Assembly (NCBI GenBank): GCA_963205115.1
Contig: CAUJHV010000004.1
Coordinates: 1 to 64,000, forward strand
Length of the DNA: 64,000 bases
Direction: 5' to 3'
Source: Pseudomonadota bacterium
Lineage (GTDB): Bacteria > Pseudomonadota > Gammaproteobacteria > Burkholderiales > Burkholderiaceae_C
Part shown: piece after piece, positions 28,138 to 38,339 of the stretch
Numbering within the stretch: position 1 is the first letter of the stretch
Layout: each line of letters begins with the position of its first letter
Program-made: the position numbers and the translations under genes
Notes under the pieces: generated by a model
What the model was told of the DNA's origin: nothing
The model's database searches: none
The model's input: the letters and a program-made list of their open reading frames with translations, nothing else

Positions 28138-30321
28138 TCAGAAGCTGTGCATCCACTGCACGCGCCAGCGCGGCGCGTTCTGCGTGACGGTGCGATAACT
28201 GTCCACGCCACCGGACCAGTCGCGCGTCGTCGTTTCCAGCGCGTCGCTGCCACCCAGGCCCGCCACCGACAGCCGCAGGCGGTCCTGCGGGCCCCAGGCA
28301 CGCGTGGCCGACAGGTCCAGCGCCTGCGTGGCGCCCTGGCCCAGCAGGCGCCCGCTCGGTGCCAGGGCCTGCAGCGCCGCGCGCCAGCGCCAGGCGGCCG
28401 TGAAACTCCAGGCGCTGCCCGTCGGGCGGTGGTCGGCCTCGAGCTGGGCCTCCCAGGGTGATTGATCGGGCAGCCGGTTGTCGGGACCGGGCAGTGAAGC
28501 CACGCGCGAGGCGCGCGCGGCGACCGAGGCCTGCAGCTTCACGCCGCCGCCCCAGGGCGCCGCCCATTCGCCCTGCCCGCGCAGCTGCAGCGAGCCGACC
28601 CAGGCGCGGCCGACATTGGTCGGCCGCAGCAGGTACTGGCCGTTCATGGTCACCAGCTCGCTCTGGATCATGTCCTGCACGCGCTTGAGCACGGCGTTTA
28701 CGCCCACGCTGGCGCTGTCGTCGTCGCCCAGGCGGTGATCCCAGCCGCCGGCCAAGGTCCAGGCCGATTCGGGCAGCAGCGACGGGTTGCCCACAAAGTC
28801 GGGCACCAGGCTGGAGTTCTCGGGCCGCGTCCAGCGCCGCGGCATGATGTCGCGCGGCTCGGGCAGGCGGTAGGCGCGTGACAGCGACAGCTTCCACTGC
28901 GTGGCCGCGGCCGGGCGCCACAGCAGGTTCAGCGTCGGGCTGCCCAGCTGGTAGCTGCGCGCCACGCCGTCGAAGACATTGCCTTCGCTGCGTGTGTCCA
29001 GGCGTTCCAGCCGCGCGCCCAGCGACAGCGTCGTGGTCTTGTTCGGCAGCCAGTCGTTCTGCACGTAGACGGCCAGGCTGCGCGCCAAGGCGTCGTAGCG
29101 CTCGTCCGTCAGATCGGGCTCCCAGGACGGAATCCGCTCGCGCTGCACGCGGTTTTCGCGCCGGCGGTTGCTCTCCAGCTGCACACCCGCGCTGAGCTGC
29201 TGCGTCGCGCCCAGGCGGTGTTCCACGTCGAGCTTGGCGCTGAGCACATCGTCGGTGCGGCGGGAATCGACGGTCGAATCGCGCACGGCCACGCCGGTGA
29301 AATCGCTGCCCGTCAGCAGCGAGGCCTGGACACGCTGGCCATGGCTGGCCGTCACCGTGGCCGAGGCGCGTGTGCCCACCGCCCAGGGCCACGAGCCCTT
29401 CAGGCGCAGGCGGCCAAATTGCCGGTCGTGCGTGTAGGCCAGACGGTCGGCCTGCATGCGCGGCAGCTCGCCCACGGTCTCGGAACGCAGGTCCTCGCCG
29501 GCACCGGAAAAGCGCGACACGCTCAGCACCGATTCCGCCTGCAGCTGCGCGCCGTCGCTGACGCCCCACTGCAGCTGCGGCGTCAGCGTCAGCGCCTGGT
29601 CGCGATTGGCTTCCAGCGTCTGCACGCGGTAGGCGCGAGTCACCGCGCCGGCGGTATCGACAAACCGCAGTTGCGCATCCACCGGGTAGCGCTCGCGGTC
29701 GGCACGCGCGAGAAGGCCCACGCGCCAGCCGAGATCGCCGTTCTTGTCGGCCGCATTCCACTCGGTCTGGCCCGTGGCCTGCCCGAAGTAGCGCCCCAGC
29801 GTGAACGAGCCGTCGCGCTGGCGCTGGCGCGCCGTGCGCGCGGTGACGATGTTGATCGTGCCCGCCAGGCCCCGGCCGCTCCATTGCACGTTGGCGCCAC
29901 GCACGATCTCGATGCGCTCGACCATGCCCAGCCCCAGGGCTTCCAGCACCTGGCCGGGCGGCACACGCTCGCCGTTGAGCAGCACCAGCGTCTGTTCCTG
30001 CGACATGCCGTCCAGCCGGATCGACAGGTCCGCGCCCGTGCCGCTGATGCCGATGCCCGGCACGCGGCGCAGGGCATCGGTCAGGCGCGTATCGCCGTGC
30101 CGCGCCAGCTCTTCGCCGGTGATCACCTGCTTGCCGGAGACTTCCTCGCGTCGCTCGCGGGCGCCGGCGCCGGTCACGTCGACGCGCTGCGCGGCCGGCG
30201 CTTCCTGTGCGGTGGCAGGTGCGGCCAGGGCCGCCAGGGCTGCGGCGGCGGCCAGCGGCACGCCGTGCCGAAGCCCGACACGTCGGAACAATCGTCGATC
30301 CTGCCGGGCATCCACCGTCAT
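28138..30321 (-). CDS. TonB-dependent outer-membrane receptor (colicin I/FepA-like)
   Basis: A 727-residue receptor when started at ATG 30321 (the frame is open 23 codons further). The signal peptide ends AAPATAQ. A TonB-box-like segment RVDVTGAGA is followed by a plug with LTDALRRVPGIGISGTG, DLSIRLDGMSQEQTLVLLNGERV and MVERIEIVRGANVQWSGRG. The C-terminus WRVQWMHSF ends in Phe as expected. The plug type is nearer siderophore and haem receptors than sugar receptors. It is immediately downstream of the MipA-like gene on the same strand, so the two may act together. The ligand is unknown. Confidence 0.9.
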   Translation of the reverse strand: MTVDARQDRRLFRRVGLRHGVPLAAAAALAALAAPATAQEAPAAQRVDVTGAGARERREEVSGKQVITGEELARHGDTRLTDALRRVPGIGISGTGADLSIRLDGMSQEQTLVLLNGERVPPGQVLEALGLGMVERIEIVRGANVQWSGRGLAGTINIVTARTARQRQRDGSFTLGRYFGQATGQTEWNAADKNGDLGWRVGLLARADRERYPVDAQLRFVDTAGAVTRAYRVQTLEANRDQALTLTPQLQWGVSDGAQLQAESVLSVSRFSGAGEDLRSETVGELPRMQADRLAYTHDRQFGRLRLKGSWPWAVGTRASATVTASHGQRVQASLLTGSDFTGVAVRDSTVDSRRTDDVLSAKLDVEHRLGATQQLSAGVQLESNRRRENRVQRERIPSWEPDLTDERYDALARSLAVYVQNDWLPNKTTTLSLGARLERLDTRSEGNVFDGVARSYQLGSPTLNLLWRPAAATQWKLSLSRAYRLPEPRDIMPRRWTRPENSSLVPDFVGNPSLLPESAWTLAGGWDHRLGDDDSASVGVNAVLKRVQDMIQSELVTMNGQYLLRPTNVGRAWVGSLQLRGQGEWAAPWGGGVKLQASVAARASRVASLPGPDNRLPDQSPWEAQLEADHRPTGSAWSFTAAWRWRAALQALAPSGRLLGQGATQALDLSATRAWGPQDRLRLSVAGLGGSDALETTTRDWSGGVDSYRTVTQNAPRWRVQWMHSF

Positions 30322-30390
30322 CGCTTCGCGCCTCGTCTCAAAGGGCCGCGCATTGTCGCGGCTGCGCCGCGGCACATGCCCTGGGGACAC

Positions 30391-31368
30391 TCAGAAGCGC
30401 CAGACCAATCCGGTGCTCGCGCTGCTGCTGGTGCGGCGCAGGGTCAGCGGGCTGTCGGCCGCCGGACCGATCAGCTGCATCGCGCTGACACCCACGAAGC
30501 CCGCCCAGCGCGCGGTCAGCTCCTCGCGCCAGACGGCACCCAGCTGCAGGTGCCGCAGGCCCGCGCCGGCTTCGTACACGGGCAGGCCCGAACGCTGCGC
30601 CTGCTCCGCGCTGACGCCGTGCCAGGACTGCATGTAGCGACTGTCTGCCGCCGCCACGTTCGCGGACAACACCAGCAGCCGGCTCTTCGGCAGCGGGAAT
30701 TCGCGCGCCACGGAGACGTCCATGACGCTGCCGCCGCCGCGGCCCAGCAGGTCGGTGCTCAGGCCCATGCCCAGCCGCCAGTTCGTGGCCACGTCCCACT
30801 GCGCCACCAGGCGGCCGCGCAGCGTGCTGTCGATCGTGCCCATGCCGGCCAGGCGCGGGCTGTCGTCCTTGCTGCGGCCGTTATCCACGCGAAGCCCCAG
30901 CCGCAGGTGGAAGCTGGGGCGTCTGAGCAATTCGGCACCCAGCCCGCGTTCGACATCGTCCTTGCGCCGCGTCGTGAAGCCGCCGGCGCCGGTGACCGTG
31001 TAGCGCCCCCAACGGATGAAACCCGCCGGCGTGAGGTGATTGGACGTCTCCCGTGCGCCCGGGTAGCTCGCGCTCTGGCTGAAGATCAGCCCGACGGCGC
31101 CCTCGTAGTGCAGCTGCTCGGACGCCGCTGGAGCCGGCGCCGCCGCGCGGCCGGATTCGGCGCGGGCGGCCCCATCCGTCGCGCCGCCTGCGGTGCCTGC
31201 GACGGGCGCGGCAGCCGCCGGCGGCTCGTCCGCGCGCGCCGCCGCGCCCATCAGCAGCAAGGCCGATGACAGCACCCGCGCAGAGATGGCCTGCAGGTGC
31301 CGTGCTTTTGCGTCGCTGGGGCTGCGGGCGCCAGCGCGGCCCAGGCCGCTAAAATCGGGTGATGTCAT
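30391..31368 (-). CDS. MipA/OmpV-family outer-membrane protein
   Basis: A 325-residue protein. A long N-terminal region contains a signal-like segment (VLSSALLLMGAAARADE, about 32-48) and an Ala/Pro-rich linker to about residue 85. The rest is a beta-barrel region of the MipA/OmpV type: GAVGLIFSQSASYPGARE, PAGFIRWGRYTVTGAGGF, the AGVGLSTDLLG-like GMGLSTDLLGRGGG, and the C-terminal SSSASTGLVWRF ending in Phe. Family members are scaffolds or channels of the outer membrane, often next to TonB receptors or two-component genes. It lies just upstream of the receptor and is divergent from ileS by 209 nt. The true start may be a later codon. Confidence 0.82.
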   Translation of the reverse strand: MTSPDFSGLGRAGARSPSDAKARHLQAISARVLSSALLLMGAAARADEPPAAAAPVAGTAGGATDGAARAESGRAAAPAPAASEQLHYEGAVGLIFSQSASYPGARETSNHLTPAGFIRWGRYTVTGAGGFTTRRKDDVERGLGAELLRRPSFHLRLGLRVDNGRSKDDSPRLAGMGTIDSTLRGRLVAQWDVATNWRLGMGLSTDLLGRGGGSVMDVSVAREFPLPKSRLLVLSANVAAADSRYMQSWHGVSAEQAQRSGLPVYEAGAGLRHLQLGAVWREELTARWAGFVGVSAMQLIGPAADSPLTLRRTSSSASTGLVWRF

Positions 31369-31577
31369 CGTATGGCGATTCCTGCGCCTGTCCCCGGTCC
31401 GATCTGCGCCGGTGGCATGCGGCCACGCGCAGGCAATCCACGCGCGACCGAATTATTCGCGGCGTCGGCTGAAAGCCGCCTGAAGACCCGCGAGGTGCCG
31501 GAACGATAACCCCTGAGCACCGCGCACCCGACGAAACCCCTTTCGAAGCGCGCCGGCCCAGCCGGTGCCACAGCGAC

Positions 31578-34433
31578 ATGACTGCCCCCGACTACAGCAA
31601 GACCCTCAACCTGCCCGACACCGCCTTCCCGATGCGCGGCGACCTGCCCAAGCGCGAGCCGGGCTGGGTCAAGGCCTGGAATGCCGACGGCCTGTACAAG
31701 CGCCTGCGCGCGGCCCGACACGGTGCGCCGCTGTTCGTGCTGCACGACGGCCCGCCCTACGCCAACGGCCAGATCCACATCGGCCACGCGTCCAACAAGG
31801 TCCTCAAGGACATGATCGTCAAGGCCCGGCAGCTCGCCGGCTTCGACGCGCAGTACATCCCCGGCTGGGACTGCCACGGCCTGCCGATCGAAAACGCCAT
31901 CGAGCGCAAGTTCGGCCGCAAGCTCACGCGTGACGAGATGCAGGCCAAGAGCCGCGCCTACGCCACCGAGCAGATCGCGCAGCAGATGAGCGATTTCCAG
32001 CGCCTGGGCGTGCTGGGCGATTGGGAGAACCGCTACGCGACCATGGACAAGGCCAACGAGGCCGGCGAGATCCGCGCATTCAAGCGCGTGATCGAACGCG
32101 GCTTCGTCTACCGGGGCTTGAAGCCCGTCTACTGGTGCTTCGACTGCGGCTCCTCGCTGGCCGAGTTCGAGATCGAATATGCCGACAAGCGCAGCCAGTC
32201 ACTGGACGTGGGTTTCCTGGCGGCCGAGCCCGAGAAGCTCGCCGCGGCCTTCGGCCTGGCATCGTTGGACAAACCCGCATACGCGGTGATCTGGACGACC
32301 ACGGCCTGGACCATCCCGGCCAACCAGGCGCTGAACCTGAACCCGGGCCTGGATTTCGCGCTGGTCGACACCTCGCGCGGCTTGCTGGTGCTGGCGGCCT
32401 CGCGCGTCGAAGATTGCCTGACGCGCTTCAAGCTCGAAGGCACGGTGCTCGCCACCGTCAAGGGCGAAAAGCTCGGCGGGTTGACCTTCCATCACCCGCT
32501 GGCCTTGTCCGACCCTGGCTACGACCGGCTGAGCCCGATCTACCTGGCCGAATACGCCACGGCCGACGACGGCACCGGCATCGTGCACTCCTCGCCCGCC
32601 TACGGCCTGGACGACTTCAACTCCTGCGTCGCCCACGGCCTGAAGGTCGACGACATCCTGAACCCCGTGCAGGGCAACGGACGCTACGCGGCCGACTTCC
32701 CGCTGTTCGGCGGGCAGGAAATCTGGAAGGCCGTGCCCGTCATCATCGACGCGCTGGAAGCCGCCGGCCGCCTGTTTGCCACGCGCACCATCGAACACAG
32801 CTACCCGCATTGCTGGCGCCACAAGTCGCCGGTGATCTACCGTGCGGCCGCGCAGTGGTTCGTGCGCATGGACGAAGGCGTGGGCATCTTCACGAAGGAC
32901 AAGGCGCCGCGCACCCTGCGCCAGCTGGCGCTGGACGCCATCGACGCCACTGGCTTCTACCCGGAGAACGGCCGCACGCGGCTGCGCGACATGATCGCCA
33001 ACCGGCCCGACTGGTGCATCAGCCGCCAGCGCAGCTGGGGCGTGCCGCTGCCCTTCTTCCTGCACAAGGACACCGGCGAGCCGCACCCGCGCACGATGGA
33101 GATCCTCGACCAGGCGGCCGACATCGTCGAACAAGGCGGCATCGAAGCCTGGAGCCGCGTGACGGCCGAAGAGATCCTGGGCGCCGCCGAGGCCGAGCAG
33201 TACACCAAGAGCAGCGACATCCTCGAGGTGTGGTTCGACTCGGGCTCCACGTTCCAGCACGTGCTGCGCGGCACGCACGACGGCCTGCACGGCCGCGCCG
33301 GCCACCACGAAGTCGGCCCCGAGGCCGACCTCTACCTGGAAGGCCACGACCAGCACCGCGGCTGGTTCCACAGCTCGCTGCTGCTGGGCTGCGCGCTCTA
33401 CGACCGCGCGCCCTACCGCGGCCTGCTCACGCACGGCTTCGTCGTCGACGGCTCGGGCTACAAGATGAGCAAGAGCCTGGGCAACACGTTGGCGCCGCAG
33501 GAGATCAGCAACAAGATGGGCGCCGAGATCGTGCGCCTGTGGGTGGCCGCGACCGACTACTCCGGTGACCTGGGCCTGGACGACAAGATCCTGGCGCGTG
33601 TGGTCGACGGCTACCGGCGCATCCGCAACACCCTGCGCTTCCTGCTGGCCAATACCAGCGATTTCGACCCGCAGGCCGATGCCGTGCCCGCCGGCGAACT
33701 GCTGGAAATCGACCGCTGGATGCTGGCGCGCGCCGGGCAGTTCCAGGCCGAGGTGCTGGCGCACTACGAGGTCTACGAGTTCCACCCGGTGGTGGCCAAG
33801 CTGCAGGTCTTCTGCAGCGAGGACCTGGGCGCGTTCTACCTGGACGTGCTGAAGGACCGCCTCTACACCACGCCGGCCAAGTCACTCGCACGGCGCTCGG
33901 CGCAGACGGCGCTGTGGCAGCTGACGCACGCCATGCTGCGCTGGATGGCGCCCTTCCTCAGCTTCACGGCCGAAGAAGCCTGGCAGCTGCATGCGGCAGG
34001 CGCGACACCCTCGATCTTCACCGAGACCTACTGGGACTTCGGCGAGCGCACGCCGGCAGACGAGGCGCTGCTGGCCAAGTGGGCGCGCATCCGCGAGATC
34101 CGCGAGCTGGTGAACAAGGAGATCGAGTACGTGCGCACGGCCGGCGACGTGGGCTCGTCGCTGCAGGCCACCGTCGCGCTCGCGGCACCCGAGGCCGACC
34201 GCGCGCTGCTGGCCACGCTGGGCGACGACCTGAAGTTTGTGCTCATCACCTCGGCCGTTCAGGTGACGGCAGGCGACACGCTGGCGGTGACGGTGGCGCC
34301 GTCCACCGCCACCAAGTGCGCGCGCTGCTGGCACTGGCGTGACGACGTGGGCCACGACCCGGCGCACCCGGACCTGTGCGGCCGCTGCACCACCAACCTG
34401 CACGGCGCGGGCGAAACCCGCACCGTCGCTTGA
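31578..34433 (+). CDS. ileS: Isoleucyl-tRNA synthetase
   Basis: A 951-residue class I synthetase charging tRNA-Ile. The HIGH motif is at residues 67-70 ([10 protein letters not shown]) and KMSKS at about 629-633 ([10 protein letters not shown]). The editing domain lies in between ([20 protein letters not shown]). The C-terminal zinc-binding motif has four cysteines in CARCWHW and LCGRCTTN, as in bacterial-type IleRS. The order ileS-lspA with a 2-nt gap is conserved in many proteobacteria. ATG 31578 is preceded by CACAGCGAC with a weak RBS. Confidence 0.98.
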   Translation: MTAPDYSKTLNLPDTAFPMRGDLPKREPGWVKAWNADGLYKRLRAARHGAPLFVLHDGPPYANGQIHIGHASNKVLKDMIVKARQLAGFDAQYIPGWDCHGLPIENAIERKFGRKLTRDEMQAKSRAYATEQIAQQMSDFQRLGVLGDWENRYATMDKANEAGEIRAFKRVIERGFVYRGLKPVYWCFDCGSSLAEFEIEYADKRSQSLDVGFLAAEPEKLAAAFGLASLDKPAYAVIWTTTAWTIPANQALNLNPGLDFALVDTSRGLLVLAASRVEDCLTRFKLEGTVLATVKGEKLGGLTFHHPLALSDPGYDRLSPIYLAEYATADDGTGIVHSSPAYGLDDFNSCVAHGLKVDDILNPVQGNGRYAADFPLFGGQEIWKAVPVIIDALEAAGRLFATRTIEHSYPHCWRHKSPVIYRAAAQWFVRMDEGVGIFTKDKAPRTLRQLALDAIDATGFYPENGRTRLRDMIANRPDWCISRQRSWGVPLPFFLHKDTGEPHPRTMEILDQAADIVEQGGIEAWSRVTAEEILGAAEAEQYTKSSDILEVWFDSGSTFQHVLRGTHDGLHGRAGHHEVGPEADLYLEGHDQHRGWFHSSLLLGCALYDRAPYRGLLTHGFVVDGSGYKMSKSLGNTLAPQEISNKMGAEIVRLWVAATDYSGDLGLDDKILARVVDGYRRIRNTLRFLLANTSDFDPQADAVPAGELLEIDRWMLARAGQFQAEVLAHYEVYEFHPVVAKLQVFCSEDLGAFYLDVLKDRLYTTPAKSLARRSAQTALWQLTHAMLRWMAPFLSFTAEEAWQLHAAGATPSIFTETYWDFGERTPADEALLAKWARIREIRELVNKEIEYVRTAGDVGSSLQATVALAAPEADRALLATLGDDLKFVLITSAVQVTAGDTLAVTVAPSTATKCARCWHWRDDVGHDPAHPDLCGRCTTNLHGAGETRTVA

Positions 34434-34435
34434 AG

Positions 34436-34954
34436 ATGGCCAAACGCGGCAGTTCCGCCCAGCCCAGCCTGGCCGTCTGGCTGGGCCTGGCGGCGCTGGT
34501 CATCGTGCTGGACCAGCTGACGAAGGTGCTGATCATCGGCAGCTTCCAGCTCGGTGACTCGCAGCGCATCACGTCGTTCTTCAACCTCGTGCGCGTGCAC
34601 AACTCGGGCGCGGCCTTCAGTTTCCTGGCGGGTGCATCGGGCTGGCAGCGCTGGTTCTTCGTCGTGCTGGGCCTGGCCGCGTCGGCTTTCATCGTCTGGA
34701 TGATGCGCAGCCACCCGGGCCAGAAGCTGTTCTGCTTTGCCGTGGCGATGATCATGGGCGGCGCGCTGGGCAACGTGCTCGACCGCCTGGTGCACGGCTA
34801 TGTCGTGGACTTCCTGCAGTTCCACTTCGACTTTCTGTCGCCGCTGTTCAGCGGCGGCTTTTTCCCCAGCTTCAACCTCGCCGACAGCGCCATCACGCTG
34901 GGCGCGGGGTGTCTGATCCTGGATGAGATCCTGCGGGTGAAGCGGGGCCGGTAG
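34436..34954 (+). CDS. lspA: Lipoprotein signal peptidase (signal peptidase II)
   Basis: A 172-residue aspartic membrane peptidase that removes the signal peptide of prolipoproteins. It has four membrane segments, starting [20 protein letters not shown]. The catalytic aspartates lie in [15 protein letters not shown] and [11 protein letters not shown], and NSGAAFSFL is the conserved active-site asparagine region. The start at ATG 34436, 2 nt after the ileS stop, gives the family's normal length. Confidence 0.97.
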   Translation: MAKRGSSAQPSLAVWLGLAALVIVLDQLTKVLIIGSFQLGDSQRITSFFNLVRVHNSGAAFSFLAGASGWQRWFFVVLGLAASAFIVWMMRSHPGQKLFCFAVAMIMGGALGNVLDRLVHGYVVDFLQFHFDFLSPLFSGGFFPSFNLADSAITLGAGCLILDEILRVKRGR

Positions 34955-35095
34955 CCACGCCACCCGAACGCCGAGTCGGGCGAGCTGGCGAGAGGATGAA
35001 CGTTCCTGACGATGCTCATTGCTGGGTAGGATGAGCGGCAGCTTGCGTTCTCTGTACGCTCGCCACACGCGCGGCTCAAATCCAAGGCATTCCGG

Positions 35096-36298
35096 ATGAC
35101 ATCAAGGATCCTCATTCATCGAGTCAGGGCGAAGAACTTCAAGAGCATTGCCGCCTGCGATGTTCGATTGGGGGCTTTGAACTACCTGGTGGGGCCAAAT
35201 GGAACGGGCAAGAGCAATTTCCTCGATGTCCTCCATTTCGTAAAGGACGCGCTCGAAGGGTCCCTGGAAAGCGCGCTTCACCTTCGCGGCGGCTTGTCCG
35301 AGGTTCGACGGCGCTCAGGCGGTCACCCGACGCACTTCGGCATTCGCCTGGATTTCCAGCTGCCCGATGAACGACACGGCTTCTACGCCTTTGTCGTAGG
35401 CGCCAAACCCGCGGGTGGCTTCGAGGTACAGAAAGAGGAGCTGTGCCTGGGTCAGCCCGGTTATGGTCCAAGCTATGTGGTCGAACGCGGCATGGCCAAA
35501 ACGCACAGTGCCGAGGTATTCCCCGTCAGCACGCCAGACCGCTTGGCACTGGTGAACGCCGCAGGCCTACCCGAGTTCAGGCCCGTCTTCGACGCGCTGA
35601 CCAGCATGGGGTTCTACAACCTCAACCCACGGGTGATCCGGGACCTGCAGAAACCACAGGACGGCGCCCACCTCAAATCCTTGGGTGAGAACATCGCCAG
35701 CGTCATGGCCTACATGGAGCGATATGCGCCGCAGGACAAGGCGCGGGTCGAGGAGTATCTGGCCTTGGTGGTCCCTTCGGTGCATGGCGTGCAACGCGTC
35801 GGCGTCGGTCACATGGAGACCTTGGAATTCCGGCAAGACACCGCTGGCGCCAAGCACCCCTGGCGCTTCAACGCCAACAGCATGTCTGACGGCACCCTGC
35901 GAGCCTTGGGCATTCTGGTCGCACTCTTTCAGGGAGGCGGCGAAGACAGGCCTGCACTGGTGGCCATCGAAGAGCCGGAAGTGGCTTTGCATCCCGCCGC
36001 AGCGGCGGTGGTGCGCGACGCGCTGGACCGCGCGTCTACGCGATGCCAGGTCATCGTCACGAGTCACAGTCCCGAGTTGCTCGATGACAAGTCGGTCGAC
36101 GTCGACACGCTGCTCGCCGTGTCCACGGAAGAAGGCGCGACGGTCATTGCACCGCTCGACGAGGCGTCGCGCGAGACGGTGCGTCGGGGCCTGTTCACCC
36201 CGGGTGAGCTCTTGGCCTTGAACCAACTCGTCCCCGACCCCATTCAAGGGATCGATCCGGACAGCAAGCAGATGAAGCTCTTCGGAGCAGATGAATGA
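35096..36298 (+). CDS. AAA-family ATPase (RecF/OLD-like), paired with TOPRIM-like protein
   Basis: A 400-residue SMC/RecF-type ATPase. It opens ILIHRVRAKNFKSIAACDV, with Walker A GPNGTGKSN (about 34-42), the ABC-type signature NSMSDGTLRALGIL (about 265-278), Walker B ALVAIEEPEVALHP (about 287-300) and the histidine switch VIVTSHSPELLDD. There is no nuclease domain in the chain itself. The stop overlaps the next gene's ATG by 4 nt. AAA ATPases of this type paired with a TOPRIM protein form anti-phage systems such as PARIS and OLD-like modules. The local codon use looks less GC-biased than that of lspA or ileS, suggesting acquisition. Exact family is unsure. Confidence 0.85.
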   Translation: MTSRILIHRVRAKNFKSIAACDVRLGALNYLVGPNGTGKSNFLDVLHFVKDALEGSLESALHLRGGLSEVRRRSGGHPTHFGIRLDFQLPDERHGFYAFVVGAKPAGGFEVQKEELCLGQPGYGPSYVVERGMAKTHSAEVFPVSTPDRLALVNAAGLPEFRPVFDALTSMGFYNLNPRVIRDLQKPQDGAHLKSLGENIASVMAYMERYAPQDKARVEEYLALVVPSVHGVQRVGVGHMETLEFRQDTAGAKHPWRFNANSMSDGTLRALGILVALFQGGGEDRPALVAIEEPEVALHPAAAAVVRDALDRASTRCQVIVTSHSPELLDDKSVDVDTLLAVSTEEGATVIAPLDEASRETVRRGLFTPGELLALNQLVPDPIQGIDPDSKQMKLFGADE

Positions 36299-36885
36299 AC
36301 CGGACGATCGTCTGCATTGTCGAGGGCGACGGGGAAGTCAGAGCGTTGCCGGTACTCTTGCGAAGACTTGCGCAGGCGCTAGGCATCCATGACTTGGTGA
36401 TACCTGCGCCCATTCGAGTACACCGCGACCAGTTTCTGCGACGAACGGAAGAATTCGAGAGAAAGCTTTTGCTGGCCGCGGCCAAGGCCCAAGGCGGCAC
36501 GGTGCTGGTGGTCCTTGATGCGGACGACGACTGTCCGGTCACACTCGCGCAAGACATCCTGGCGCGCGGACAGCAGTTTGTTCAGGCTGCATCACTGCAT
36601 GTGGTCCTGCCCAATCGAGAGTACGAGGCGTGGTTTCTGGCAGCTGCGGAGTCTTTGGCCGGCAAGCGAGGCTTGCGACAGGACATCGCTGCGCCGGACC
36701 AACCGGACAACATCCGCAACGCCAAGGGTTGGTTGAGTGAACGCATCCCGGGCGGTCGTTACCATGAGGTCAGCGATCAGGCTGCATTGACTGCTCAGTT
36801 TGATGTGGAGTTGGCCCGTATTCGGAGCCGCTCATTCCGGAAGCTGTCCGAGTCGCTGGGTGGGGTTCTCGGTGGCGAGAGCTGA
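36295..36885 (+). CDS. DUF4276-type TOPRIM-like protein of a putative defence pair
   Basis: A 196-residue protein starting MNRTIVCIVEGDGEVRALPV. VEGDGE near residues 9-14 is the TOPRIM glutamate motif and VLVVLDADDDCP (about 69-80) is the DxD motif, so a metal-dependent nuclease or primase-like activity is plausible. PNREYEAWFLAAAESLAG is a segment common in DUF4276 proteins. It is translationally coupled to the AAA ATPase (ATGA overlap). Family members occur beside AAA ATPases in defence-like pairs. The function of this pair has not, to my knowledge, been shown; a toxin effector released by the ATPase is inference. Confidence 0.8.
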   Translation: MNRTIVCIVEGDGEVRALPVLLRRLAQALGIHDLVIPAPIRVHRDQFLRRTEEFERKLLLAAAKAQGGTVLVVLDADDDCPVTLAQDILARGQQFVQAASLHVVLPNREYEAWFLAAAESLAGKRGLRQDIAAPDQPDNIRNAKGWLSERIPGGRYHEVSDQAALTAQFDVELARIRSRSFRKLSESLGGVLGGES

Positions 36886-37010
36886 TTGACGATCGGATCG
36901 TCCCTCGTTTGGCACCCTGCGGCGAAGGACGAGTCGGATGCGGAGCGCCTGGCAGCGGGGCCCAGTCAACAGCAGGCCAGCTTGTCAGCGTTCAGTGCGC
37001 CAGTGACCCG

Positions 37011-38339
37011 CTACTCGATGGGGGACGAACGACACACCCGAAAGCCGAAGCTGCCGCCGAACACGGGGACATAGTGGTACCGGTACGCGGCGCGCAGACG
37101 CCCGGCGCTGCCGCACCAGGAGCCGCCGCGCAACACACGAGACGCTGCGGTCTCGATGCCCCTCGGATCACGCACGTCTTCCGGACCGTAGGGTCCATAG
37201 CCGTCGTAGCACCACTCCCAGACGTTGCCATGCATCTGGTATAGGCCCCAGCGGTTGGCGGCCAAGGCTTTGACCGGCAGCGTCTTCTCGCGAAATAGGC
37301 CCTTGGCTCCACCCGCATACGGGAAGTTGCCGTCGAAATTGGCCAGCTCCGGAGTGATCTGATGGCCGAACGAAAACGGGGTTTGTGAGGCCCCGCGACA
37401 GGCGAATTCCCACTCCGCCTCGGTGGGCAGGCGCAGGTCCAGCCCCGGCAGCTGGCGGTTCACCGCGGGCAGAAAGCGTTGCCGGATGTCGTGCCAACTA
37501 ACCTGCTCAACCGGACGCTCCGGGTCGCCTTGGAAGTGACTCGGGTTGTCGCCCAGCACGGCTTGCCACAGCGCCTGGGTGCAGGCGGTATCGGCCATCC
37601 AGAAGCCCTGGCTCAACGTCACGCGGTGACGTTGCTCGTCGTCGACGCGTTCCTTTTCGTACTCGGGCGAACCCATCCAGAAGCTGCCGGGCTCGATCCA
37701 ACGCAGGTGTTGAAGGGCATCCTTTACCCGGAACGACAGCCAGCGGCCGATGTCATCGGTGCCCTCCTCGTGGATCCAGGCCGGGCGCGACTTGTGCGCA
37801 CGGGCGGGAACCGGCGCAGGCGCATCGGTCACGGGGGGGGGCTTGTCCGCCGGCACAAGCTGCGCGTCCAAGGCCTCGCGCAGCACCTCGACCAGCCGCT
37901 CCATCGCATGGTCGAAGGCATGCGGGTCGGCCGCATTTACCGGCAAGCCCTGACGCCGCGTCAGCCGATGCAGGTCATCCGGCAGGTCGTGCTTTCGCGG
38001 CATCGGCACGCCGTCCAACAGGACGGGCACTACGCGCAGGCCTTCGGTCTGCAGCGCGGTACGGATCTCCACGCGCACGAAGTCGTCTTCGTCCTCCAGC
38101 CGGCGCCGGCCGTGGTCGTCGCGCGCCTGCAGCCAATCGGGGCCGATCAATGCCAGAAGCACGCGGCAGCCCTTGAGCTGGCGTTCCAGCACCTCGACGA
38201 AGTCGTCGCCCGGGCGAATACCCTTGGTATCCATGAAGACGGCCGCTGCGCCCAGCTGGTCCACCAGGTGGCGGTAGATCAGCAAAGCATCCTTCGGATT
38301 GCCTGCACGCCTGTAACTGATGAAGACCCTGCCCACCAT
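37011..38339 (-). CDS. TIR domain fused to formylglycine-generating-enzyme-like domain
   Basis: A 442-residue protein started at ATG 38339, with GGAG 8 nt upstream; a GTG seven codons earlier also exists. Residues about 1-130 form a TIR-type domain (GRVFISYRRAGNPKDALLIY, VFMDTKGIRPGDDF, LLALIGPDW). A Pro/Ala linker follows, then a SUMF1/FGE-sulfatase (C-type-lectin-like) domain with MGSPEYEKERVDDEQRH, LRLPTEAEWEFACRG, MHGNVWEWCYDGYG and RVLRGGSWCGSAGRLR. The second catalytic cysteine expected in true formylglycine-generating enzymes appears absent, so the domain is probably a binding fold. It is convergent with the AAA-TOPRIM pair. A role in NAD-depleting immunity is plausible but unproven. 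Confidence 0.85.
   Translation of the reverse strand: MVGRVFISYRRAGNPKDALLIYRHLVDQLGAAAVFMDTKGIRPGDDFVEVLERQLKGCRVLLALIGPDWLQARDDHGRRRLEDEDDFVRVEIRTALQTEGLRVVPVLLDGVPMPRKHDLPDDLHRLTRRQGLPVNAADPHAFDHAMERLVEVLREALDAQLVPADKPPPVTDAPAPVPARAHKSRPAWIHEEGTDDIGRWLSFRVKDALQHLRWIEPGSFWMGSPEYEKERVDDEQRHRVTLSQGFWMADTACTQALWQAVLGDNPSHFQGDPERPVEQVSWHDIRQRFLPAVNRQLPGLDLRLPTEAEWEFACRGASQTPFSFGHQITPELANFDGNFPYAGGAKGLFREKTLPVKALAANRWGLYQMHGNVWEWCYDGYGPYGPEDVRDPRGIETAASRVLRGGSWCGSAGRLRAAYRYHYVPVFGGSFGFRVCRSSPIE

Noticed and set aside
35096-36885. Gabija or Septu defence system
   Set aside because: There is no UvrD-like helicase and no HNH protein beside the ATPase; the partner has TOPRIM-like motifs instead.
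36886-37074. Diversity-generating template repeat or small gene after the DUF4276 gene
   Set aside because: No copy of the TIR-FGE gene's 3' end was seen in the gap, no reverse transcriptase is in the window, and the small open frame has no RBS or family resemblance.
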